Shown here: piece by piece, positions 45,300 to 64,000 of the stretch
Numbering within the stretch: position 1 is the stretch's first letter
How the letters are laid out: each line of letters begins with the position of its first letter
NCBI GenBank assembly: GCA_030035585.1
Contig: CM057477.1
Coordinates: 58,447,447-58,511,446 of the forward strand
Direction of reading: 5' to 3'
DNA: 64,000 nucleotides
DNA from: Dugong dugon
Taxonomy: Eukaryota; Chordata; Mammalia; Sirenia; Dugongidae
The notes under the pieces: generated by a model
What the model was told of the DNA's origin: nothing
The model's input: only the letters and a program-made list of their open reading frames with translations
Databases searched by the model: none
Made by a program: the position numbers and the translations under genes

Positions 45300-46045
45300 A
45301 GAAGAAAAAATTTTCCCATCCTAAGGCTCTGAGTAGGGGAAAGTGGCCTGAGGCTGTCTCTGTAGTGGTTTGCTTCCCAGCCTAGTCGGTCAAGCCGTCT
45401 CCACTAGGTAGAGCCTAAAATTCAAGTTAGGGAGAAGCAGACAGTATGGCCGGAGAGGTAGTTAAGTAGCAAGTCATAAAGGGCATGGTGTGATATGTTA
45501 AAACTGACCGTGACTTTTTTTAATGATGTTAATCCATTATAGGATTTTTACTTAAGAAGCAGTAACAGATTTGCATTTTTAAAGTACATTATTCTGTCTG
45601 TATAGTGGAAGAATGACTAAAGGGAAAAGGAGAACAGTTGTTGGGAGACAGCTTGTAATATAGGCCAAAGAAGAGTCTGAAATACTTCAGTGATTGTAGG
45701 AATGGTCAGGAGGGTGTGAATTCCAGAAATGTTTGAGGTAATTGAAACTATCTGGGCTTGCCTTTAAATTGGAAGGGGAGCAAGTTTTTGGTTTGGGTAA
45801 TTGGTGAAAGATGATAGCGATTAGCTGAATCAGAAAATTGAAAAGGAGAAACATTTGTGAGGAAAGTCAATGAGTTTTTATTTTGGATATACTGAGTTTA
45901 AATTACTTCCAGGGGTTCCCAGCAGACACTTGGACGTATTACCAAAAGACAAGAGAATGAAAAGGCAACTAAGAGGGCTTTGCCTAGTCCGAAACCATGA
46001 AGCTGTTGTTTTCTTGAATAAAGGTTCTAGAACATTTAGGTTTAT
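45300..46045. other. Intergenic DNA upstream of SUGT1
   Basis: Unassigned. 45480-46020 has the look of an ancient interspersed repeat but I cannot name it. No gene seen. Confidence 0.4.
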
Positions 46046-46564
46046 GGTCTAAAATATGGTCTATCTCAGTTGACCCAGCCCTGTTTATTGAAAAGACTGT
46101 CATTTCCCCACTAAATTCCAATAACACCTTTGTTGTAATGTAGATGACCATATATATGGGGATCTATTTCCAGGTTTTCCATTCCATTGGTCTATTTGTC
46201 TAACCTTGCACCAGTACTCCACTGTCTTAAATTAATGTAGCTTTAAAAAAATTAAAAACCTTGTTGGGATTTTAATTGGGCTTGCATTGGATCTATAGAT
46301 CTGTTTGGGGAAAACTGACATCAACATTGAATTCTCCAATCCATGAATATTGTATACTTTTCCACTTATGTAAGTGGTCTTTAATTTCTCTCAGCGGTGT
46401 TTTGTAGACTGCAGTGTGAAGGTCTTGTTAATTAATACCTTTCATTAGATTTATTCTTGGGGATTTGGTATTTCTTAATGCTATCTTAAAGAATATTTTA
46501 AAATTGTTGTTTTCTACTTGTTTGTTGTCGGTATTTAGCAACACTCTTGATTTTTGCATCTTGT

Positions 46565-46725
46565 GATGTTGTTAGGTGCCCTCAAATTGATTTCAACTCA
46601 TAGTGACCCCATGTGACAGAGAAGTGCCCCCATAGGGTTTTCTAGGCTGTAATCATTATGGAAGCAGATTGTCAGGTCTCTCTTCCAAGGAACTGCTGGG
46701 TGGGTTCAAACTGCCAGGGCCCCTT
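46565..46725 (-). mobile_element. AfroSINE, minus
   Basis: Tail complement gttgttaggtgccctcaaat and middle segment caggtctctcttccaaggaa. The head is truncated (ccagggcccctt). Confidence 0.85.
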
Positions 46726-46949
46726 AATTTTTTTTTTAATTGCCCTTATATTTAGTCATCTTGCTGAATTCCCTTATTTCTAATACTTTGTAGATTCTTT
46801 TGTAATTTCCATGGTCACAATCTTGTATCTGTGAATAAAGATGGTTTAACTTCTTCCTGTGCAGTCTTTATACCTTTTATTTCTGTTTTGTGCCTTCTGT
46901 CACTGGATAGGATGGCCATTATAGTGTTGAATAGAAGTGGTGATAATGG

Positions 46950-47050
46950 ACCCCACGTGTGTATCAGAGTAGAATTGTGCTCCACCGGGTTTTCAATGGC
47001 TAAATTTTAAGTAGCTTGCCCGGCCTTTCTTCCAAGGTGCCTCTGGTTGT
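46950..47050 (-). mobile_element. AfroSINE fragment, minus
   Basis: Internal part only (accccacgtgtgtatcagag to ggcctttcttccaaggtgcc). Both ends truncated. Confidence 0.7.
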
Positions 47051-47164
47051 AACATTGGGGGAAAGCATGCAATATCAAATGCTTTTTCTGCCTTTATTAG
47101 AATGTTAATTTTTTATTAATATGTTAATGTGAATTACATTAATTTTCAGATGTTATCTAAACGG

Positions 47165-47890
47165 CCAATATGGATATGAAATGAAGTTCCACATCAGGAG
47201 CTATATCAGGGAAATTAAAATCACAAGATACTAAACACTACCACCAGAAAGGCTAAAATTAAAAGGACTTTCAATACCAAGTGTTGACACGGATGTAGGC
47301 AAACAGTAACATTCGTATATTGTTGGTGAGCATATAAACTGGTATAACTGTTAGAAAATTGTTCTGCAGTATCCACTAAAGCTAGTCATACATATACCCT
47401 ACTAACATATACCCAATAATTCTTCTGTGGGGTATATTTCCAGATAAGAGTACTATGTTCACCAAAAAGCATGTGAAACATCGTTGCAGCATTCTTCACA
47501 GTAGCAGAAACTGGAAGTAAATGTTCTTGAATAGGAGAATGAATAAATTGAGGTATAATCACAAAATAGAATACACAGCAGTTAATAAGAATGAACTACC
47601 ACTAACAGAACAATATGGATGAACTTCACATATATCATGTTGAGTGAAGCCAGACAGAGTATATCCTGATTGATTCCTTTTATATGAAGATAAAAATATG
47701 TTTATATTGAGAGACATCAGAGGGGGATCTCCAGACTGGTAGGGGGCATGAGGAAACTTTCTGGGATGCTAGAAATATTATATATCTTGATCTAGGTGAT
47801 AATTACACCAGTGTATTCAGATGTAAAAATTTATCAAGCTGTACCCTTAAGATCTGTATACTTTTCAAAAGTTAAACTTTAATGATAGGG
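47165..47890 (+). mobile_element. Ancient L1 (L1M-type) 3' end
   Basis: Decayed ORF2 end (ttgttggtgagcatataaac; cagcattcttcacagtagca) and 3' UTR (cttgatctaggtgataatta). Confidence 0.75.
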
Positions 47891-47914
47891 AAAAAATATT
47901 TAAAACAAAATCAG

Positions 47915-48955
47915 CAGTAAACAAGAATTTTACATTTAAAAGAACCATGTCATTTACAATACTATGAAAAAAAATTAAATACTTAACTACAAATCTGACA
48001 AAAGATGTGTAGACATGTACATTTTAAACTATAAAACATAGCTGAGAGAAATTAAATACTTAAATGGGGAGATACACTATGTTCATGGGTCAGAAGACTC
48101 AATATTGTTAAGATGTCAGTTCTTCCCAAATTGATACATAAATTCACCACAATCCCAATCAAAATCTAGAGGCTTTTTCTTTTAAAAATTGACAAACTGA
48201 TTCTAAAATTCAAACGGAGATGTCAAGGACTTACCTGTTGCTGTCAACTCTGACTCATGGCAACCTGATGTGTGTATCAGAGCAGAACTCTACTTCATAG
48301 TGTTTGCAGTGGCTGATTTTTCAATAAATCACTAGGCCTTTCTTCCAAGGCACCTTTGGGTGGGCTCGAACTTCCAACATTTTAGTTAGCAGCTGAGCGT
48401 TTAATCATTTGCAACACCAAGGGACTTGGTTGGGGAACTAACACTACTTGATTTCAGGACTTATCAACGTATAGGCACAAACACAATGGAACAGAACAGA
48501 GAGTCCAGAAATAGATCCATTCATATATGTACAACTGATTTTTGAGAAAGGTGTAAAGACAATTCAGTGGAGAAAGGATAGTTTTTTCAACAAATAGTAC
48601 TACAACAATTGGATATTCATATGCAAAAAAAAAGTAGACCAATACAAACCTTTCACCATCTACAAAAATTAGCTCAAAATGAATCATAGACCTAAGTATA
48701 AAACTATAAAACTTTTAGAAGAAAGTAAATTTTTGTGACCTTGGGTTAGGCAAAGATTTCTTAGGTAGAACACCAAAAACATCCATAAAATAAGACATTG
48801 ATAAATTGTAATTTTTCATTTTTCTACTATGCAGGACCCTGTATAGTTCTTCCATATTTTAGCAAAATCAAGGTTTCTGCACTTTGAAAATATTTGTAAA
48901 TTATACATCTGATAAAACAGCTTGGGTCCAAAATATATAAAGAGCACTCAAACTC
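47915..48955 (+). mobile_element. Old L1 ORF2 fragment, plus, with SINE
   Basis: Decayed ORF2 (catgggtcagaagactcaat; accacaatcccaatcaaaat), interrupted by an AfroSINE at 48231-48420 and resuming with aatggaacagaacagagagt. Confidence 0.8.
48231..48420 (-). mobile_element. AfroSINE, longer subtype, minus
   Basis: Tail complement gttgctgtcaactctgactc, middle segment cactaggcctttcttccaag. Flanks caaggactt and caagggactt indicate the target duplication. Confidence 0.88.
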
Positions 48956-48957
48956 AA

Positions 48958-49378
48958 TGTTATGGATTGAATTGTGTTCCCCCAAAATATGTGTTGTAAA
49001 TCCTAACCCCTATACCTGTGGATGTAATTCCATTTGGGAATAGAGTTTTCTTTTTTATGTTAATAAGGCTATATCAGTGAAGGGTGTGTCTTAAGCCAAT
49101 CGCTTTTGAGATATAAAAGGAGCAATTGAAGCACAGAAGCAAACAAGCAAGAATGAGGGAAAGATAGATGCCATGTGGAAATCTATCTCCAAGAATAGCA
49201 AGAAGAATGCTAGACAAGCTGAGACAAAGATTTTCCCTTAGGATGGACAGAGAAAGCCCTTCCCTAGAGCTGGTGCCCTGAATTCAGACTTCTAGCCTCT
49301 TAAACTGTGAGAAAAGATTTCTGTTTGTTAAAGCCACCCACTTGTGATGTTTCTGTTACAGCAGTACTGAGAAACAAA
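48958..49378 (+). mobile_element. MaLR (MLT1-like) solo LTR
   Basis: Begins tgttatggattgaattgtgt and ends near tgagaaacaaagca, the TG...CA ends of an LTR. Internal blocks include gatgtaattccatttggga and attcagacttctagcctctt. Only the LTR remains. Confidence 0.75.
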
Positions 49379-51880
49379 GCATTCAAAAAACAGGCAAAGG
49401 ATTTGAACAGTCACCTACTACGCACAGAAAATATGGTCATGGCTGGGGATACAAAAATAACTACAACTTTGACATTTTAGAATCTAGTGATGGAATTACA
49501 TGTATCAACAGGCAATTACAGTGTCGTAAGTACCAAGATAGGAGAAATTAAAGGGTTCTATGAGAACATTTGGAAGGTTTTAAGAGCTCAGAGGAAGCAC
49601 CCAGAAGTAATGTCTACGGTGAGGCCTGAAGGACGGGAAGGAGTTAGCTACATAGAATGAGATAAACTGTGTCAAGCAGAGTGACAGCAAATGCAGAGGT
49701 CTGGAAAGTAGAGTGAGCACAGCGGCTTGGAAAGCATAGTTTCAGGGCTGCTCACTGGTGTAGGCCCCTTCAAAGTCTTCTAACTTGGTATTCTCATTTT
49801 ATGTTTCTCCTAAATAAGACACCGCCACTACCAAAATTGGGTAAGTTCAGGCAATTTGTCACTGTACAGCATATTGATCTTTCCTTTGGGCTACTCTGAC
49901 TCTAAGCCCCCTCCCTATGTTTGGGGAATTCCTTGAGTCTTGGCTCCCACTGAGCCAGCTTCTCTGTATAGAAGTTGAAAATGCCAAACCAGTTGAGAAG
50001 CTGAACTTGCTTTCTCAACTTCTCTTGGAGTTTCAACAAAGGCATGGGCATGTGATGTAGATTGTACCATATACTTTGGAATTGGTAGTGTCACAAAGAA
50101 TCAAGGAAAGACTGATGAATTCTCTCTAGATGGCATAGGTAGCACTAGTAGCAAGATCCAATTTCTGAAGCACTAGAGAGTGGTACAAAGTGCAGTATCT
50201 AGTGCTTGGCAACAATGGCTGCAGTTTCCTCACTGGACCAGATACGCAGTATGGTTTTGGGAACTGTTCCTAGCTGTGTGGCTCAGACTGACCCTGATTC
50301 TCCAGTCCTTTTGGCCATTCTGTGAGCTGCCTAATATTCTTTCAATGAAATCTCTTTATGATGAAAACCAGAATCCATTTCTGTTGTTTATGGCTAAGAA
50401 CCCAAACTGATAAGGTGATTTGGTAATTGGAAGTGGAATGCTACAAAACGAACCCTAATATGTATAACTGGTCAGGTAGAAGAGGCAGGATGGAGGCATT
50501 GCGAACACAACTATTCCAGGCTGGGAAAATGGTGACCCTGAAACAGCATTAAACTCAAACCATTAAGAAATGTATTATGAAGCCTTGGAAAGAGTATTCT
50601 TTCTAGTGCTCATACCAGACATGGCTGTGGAGGTCAAGAGACCAGGGAGCCACAGCTGATCTGATAAAGAGGACTGCACATCATCCAGATCCTAGACACA
50701 GAGCTGGACAGACTAACTGGGAAGGAAATGCGTGTTTCATGTAGGCGTGAGCATTTCTGAATAAGAGTTCATAAGCCTGAAGTCACTTTTGTCTATTATA
50801 AAATGTAAGCTTTGTGAGGGTTGTAATTTTTATCTGTTTTGTTCACTGATGTATCCCTAGCACCAACAGTAGTGTCTGGCACAGAGCAGGCACTCAAATA
50901 TTGGTTAAATGAATGAACTGTGGCAGGAGTAGCTTAATAAGGACTAAAATTAGGATGTGACAATAGATATAAAAAGGACTATATACATAAATGACACTAA
51001 TAACAAAAAAAAATAGGCCCCTTAGTAGCTGACAGTTCAAGCCAAAAAAGTTAACTGTATTAAGCTTTTGAGATTTTAAAGTTCCTGGTATATGACTTTT
51101 CCTAGGCTTCTTCTATCTTTGCAATTTCAGTGTTCAGGGTAATTGTACACTGTTCCAGTAACCTTAAATGAAAGTATCTCTAAAACTTCTTGTGCTCACA
51201 AAGCATTTGACATCTTTTAAAGTAGAAAGGGGTTAAAAAATAAATAAAACCAAAATGGTGTTTCTCATCATTATATATAAAAAGTAGCCTAGCTGGTATA
51301 CCCTATAATAAGGAAAACTGATATCATTAGACATTGTAAGATCCTTAAGAAAATGGTACATGCTGTAAATTCACTGTTATCTATTATGTAAAGAAAAACC
51401 ACAAAACTAACTTATCCAATCAAAAGGGTTTTTGTTTAACTGGATTATGGTGTCCTAATATAATATTATGCTGCCTTTAACATCTTATTTTAGAAAATAT
51501 TAATAGACATGGAAAAATGAGTAAGTGAAACTTACTACTGTGTATGAGATTATGGCGATTTTTTATTTTCTTGTTTCTGTATTTTCTAAGTTTAACAATT
51601 AACTGATCTAGTTTCTAGGTAGAAAATCTGTTCTTAAAAATGTGTTTAATATTGTTGCTGAGAACATTTTATTGTTTTCTAAGTTTTGAAGCTTGGTAAT
51701 CCGTTGTGTGGAGATGTCTGGGGAACTGGTTTGGCATGGTAGAAAGGAAAAGTGAGAGGATGACATTCTGCAACTCTAATATGACTAATGGAGTTTGTTA
51801 TATAAACATTTAATAGCATGGTAAGTACTAGGAATACTACGCATACTTGTTTCTTAGGACACATTTCCTTGAAAACAAAA
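49379..51880. other. Intergenic DNA between ELF1 and SUGT1
   Basis: No gene seen. 50790-50925 is an L2-like 3' end (aagctttgtgagggttgtaa, ggcacagagcaggcactcaa). 49800-50460 looks like an unassigned ancient repeat. The rest is AT-rich. Confidence 0.5.
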
Positions 51881-53295
51881 ATTCAAGAATTTTTACATGA
51901 TTTATTTAATAAACCAAATGAAGATACAAAAAAGTTTAGAGGATTCCAAATTTTAAAATTTTGTTTAAATACAAATTCACTCTGAAATATGAAAACATAC
52001 AGCATTAGACCTCTAAACATAATGATTTTTTCATCTACAAAAATTTTTCTGTGCTATACTAGAAAATTCGAAGAAAACAATTTTTCTTGAGAAAGTAAAT
52101 GTACATTATTTACAGCTGGAAAAGTAATCTAAAAACTACTTCAGAAACTAGGAGATATACATGTATATATCTTTGTATGCAATTTCCCCCCACCCCCACC
52201 CCCAATAAAAAAGTGATCCAAAACATAAAGCAACGGTGCTTTTATAGCAACTGACTACTTGGCCAGATTAGCCCAAGACTCAAAATGCTTTCTGGGCCCT
52301 TAAGAAAGGTCTTTGACTCTTTTACAACAGCAGTATATCATTAAGCATTCAGCAGTGGCCCACACAGGCCTACGGAGTTAATGAACAAAGGATTTTGGAA
52401 GAACTTAAGCTTATGGCAGACCTTACTGATAATGGAAGAACAAATTTTGTGTAGCCACTTATTTTTCTTCTGTATTTTAGCTATATTTACACTAGGATAT
52501 AACCTGATAATGTTTTAATTGATATGAATTTAAAACATAGGTGTCAGAATCATAAAATTTAGAATTAGAAGGGAAATTGGAGATCATCTAGTCTAATACC
52601 TCCCTTCCTTTCATGAGCACCACTGAGGCCCTGAAAGATTAAGTGGCTTGCCCAAGGTTACACAGCTAGTTAGTGGGAGAGCCACTCTTAGGCTGATGCT
52701 TTTATACTATCCTGCTTTCAGAGATAATTCCAAAGCAGTCAAGGTTCAGCCACTTCACGGGCATGTTGAGATTTTTTAATGTTCTATTTTACATATCCAT
52801 AGTTCATAGTGCAGCCAACTAAAGTCAATCTAAGTGAAACCATAATTTTAACAAAGCATAAAATAGATTTTTTGCACTTGAAAGAGTCAAGACTTAATTA
52901 ACATGCATGTGGAATGAAAACAGTTCCTATATAAATTTCCTGTTACCTTACATTTAAGTACTTATTTACAAAAGAATCAGAAAGACTATTAAAATGTAAA
53001 ATTAGAAAAGTTTAAAAATGCTTACGATGTAGCAACTGAAAAAAAATCTCAAAAGAATGTTTTCATAGTATAAAATGTTCCTTCACAATTGAATTCTGAA
53101 GCATTTGTAGAACAAACAAAAAGCACTTGGGTTTTCCCTCCCTCATCTAACGTCAAAATTAACTCTAAATTATTTTAACAATTAACTACAAAAATTAGGA
53201 ACCTCTGTTGAATTTGTCATAGGATCAGAGAGTTTGCAAACAACTGAAAATGTTCAATTAAAAAACAATCATCCATAATTCCTTTGGTACATTAA
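51880..53295 (-). other. ELF1: ELF1 3' UTR
   Basis: About 1.4 kb from the stop codon to the first strong poly(A) signal. It contains a MIR-like stretch at about 52560-52720 (gcttgcccaaggttacacag). The cleavage position is inferred. Confidence 0.7.
51901..51906 (-). terminator. Poly(A) signal AATAAA for ELF1
   Basis: The minus strand reads AATAAA here, followed downstream by a U-rich stretch (complement of 51860-51895). It is the first convincing signal below the ELF1 stop codon. Confidence 0.7.
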
Positions 53296-63022
<9,727 letters not shown>

Positions 63023-63114
63023 CTGCAATCAGAAGAGCTCTGCATAAATGTTCGCCCTCAAAAGTGAGAGAGAATGGACCATTTAGCTGTTTATAAAAGG
63101 CTACGAACACCAAG

Positions 63115-63562
63115 CCATGGTGTTTTCAATTGCCTCATATGCATGCAATAGCTGGACAACGAGTAAGGAAGACAGAAGAAGAATTGATGCCTTTGAAATA
63201 TGGTGTTGGCGAAGAATATTGAATATACCATGAAATACCAAAAGAACGAACAAATCTGTCTTGGAAGAACTACGGCCAGAATGCTCCTCAGAGGCAAGGA
63301 TGACGAGACTTCGTCTCACATACTTTGGACATGTTATCAGGAGGGACCAGTCCTGGAGAAGGACATCATGCTTGGTAAAGTAGAGGGTCAGGGAAAGAGA
63401 GGAAGTTACCCTCAAAGAGATGGATTAACACAGTGGCTGCAACAACGGGCCCAAATATAACAACGATTATAAGGATCGTGCAGGACCGTGCAGTGCTTCG
63501 TTCTGTTGTACACTGCGTCACTATGAGTCGGAACTGACTCGATAGCAACTAGCAACAACAAA
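63115..63562 (+). mobile_element. RTE-class LINE 3' end
   Basis: The frame encodes the C-terminal end of an RTE/BovB-like reverse transcriptase: RRIDAFEIWCWRRILNIP, a stop (TGA), then RTNKSVLEELRPECSSEARM, TRLRLTYFGHVIRR; later frameshifts. The last about 80 nt (gaccgtgcagtgcttcgttc, ctatgagtcggaactgactc) match the tails of the AfroSINEs, notably 13108-13190. It lies in an ELF1 intron, antisense to the gene. Confidence 0.88.
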
Positions 63563-64000
63563 ATACTATTTTGGCATTTATTCTGAATTTCACGTGCCAA
63601 ATGCTTAGGTCACAGATATCGGCCTCCTAAAAGGCTGTTTACTAAAAGCAAAATAACTTCAGCAATAGTTGGACAATTAATGTAGATTAGATTACAAATT
63701 TATGCAGAAAATGATACTTACTCATCTGTAAAAATGAGGTTAAGTTTAAAACATTACATTTTGTCTTTGAGGTGACAATACTGGCATGGCTTCCTTAAAA
63801 TTTTGGAGAATGTTCTTGAGGCTGAAAAACTCAGGCTCAAAAAATAAGCTATATAGGTTTGCCTGCCTTTTGATTAGATAAATTTTTAAGGTAAGAGAAG
63901 CAGATTTTTAGCTCTTCTCTTCTAAATACATGCCTGCATACAGTTAGTTCTCAAATACTAGACATCTCCCAGAACTCCAGGGATACAGAAAATGTTTGAG
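63563..64000 (-). other. ELF1 intron, right edge
   Basis: AT-rich intron DNA. No exon or repeat recognised before the window ends. Confidence 0.6.

Larger units (their letters stand above)
44160..45300. promoter_or_regulatory. CpG-rich SUGT1 promoter region
   Basis: Many CpGs around exons 1-2 and upstream, no obvious TATA box. A cAMP-response element tgacgtca is at 45057-45064. ETS-type cores are at 45085-45090 (ttccgg), 45101-45106 (ccggat) and 45160-45167 (ccggaagt, full consensus). It drives SUGT1 leftward; a rightward divergent transcript is possible but no gene is seen there. Confidence 0.75.
46046..47150 (-). mobile_element. Old L1 ORF2 fragment, minus, with two SINE pieces
   Basis: The complement matches L1 ORF2 RT-region DNA, shown on the plus strand by ccattggtctatttgtctaa and ggatttggtatttcttaatg. 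AfroSINE pieces interrupt it at 46565-46725 and 46950-47050. Same strand as SUGT1 and ELF1. Confidence 0.78.

Noticed and set aside
45105..45332. 75-codon frame in the CpG-rich region, possible divergent gene
   Set aside because: No known similarity; unusual composition typical of CpG-island DNA; no second exon found.
43368..49378. Possible endogenous retrovirus with internal genes
   Set aside because: Two separate solo LTR copies; the DNA between them is L1, SINE and SUGT1 promoter, with no gag, pol or env remnants.
63200..63460. 86-codon plus-strand frame near an ELF1 exon
   Set aside because: It is a shadow frame of the RTE LINE reverse-transcriptase end, not a gene.

Overview
This is mammalian nuclear DNA, almost certainly from an afrotherian and most likely an elephant or close paenungulate. 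The evidence is more than twenty tRNA-derived SINEs of the AfroSINE type on both strands, an RTE-class LINE fragment that shares their 3' tail, and a young L1 lineage with long GC-rich 5' tandem units. The species cannot be fixed from the window alone.

Two protein-coding genes lie head to tail on the minus strand. The right side (about 51.9-63.0 kb) holds the last four coding exons and 3' UTR of ELF1, an ETS-family transcription factor; its N-terminal exons lie beyond 64 kb. The left side (1.1-44.6 kb) holds nine consecutive coding exons of SUGT1, the HSP90 co-chaperone, starting in a CpG-rich promoter near 44.6-45.2 kb. They encode exactly 173 residues (TPR domain plus the start of the CS domain) with every splice site GT-AG; the rest runs off the left edge. 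About 7 kb of repeat-rich intergenic DNA separates the ELF1 poly(A) signal (about 51.9 kb) from the SUGT1 start.

Nearly everything else is transposable-element DNA inside SUGT1 introns and the intergenic gap. The largest element is a full-length 8.8 kb L1 (4287-13078), sense on the plus strand and so antisense to SUGT1. It has a perfect 17-bp target-site duplication, an open ORF1, and an ORF2 broken only by one apparent 1-base frameshift. Its 5' UTR carries about three 266-bp tandem GC-rich units. It landed inside a tRNA-Gly-headed SINE and split it. Older L1 copies lie at 17.6-19.2, 21.0-21.6, 22.7-26.9, 30.1-33.9, 35.5-37.1, 40.7-42.3, 46.0-47.1 (minus) and 47.2-48.9 kb. A nearly full-length Tigger1-type DNA transposon is at 13.86-16.20 kb, a MER5A-type hAT element at 20.59-20.80 kb, MaLR-type LTRs at 43.4-43.9 and 49.0-49.4 kb, and an RTE LINE 3' end at 63.1-63.6 kb.

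The most interesting structures are the nearly intact tandem-unit L1; a head-to-head AfroSINE pair flanked by a single duplication inside the 704-nt SUGT1 intron next to a 17-nt microexon; L1 copies carrying two tandem 3' UTRs; an L1 with its 5' start joined directly to its 3' end; a roughly 95-bp inverted duplication near 34.8-35.1 kb; and a visible LINE-SINE tail match. No new gene system was found outside these elements.
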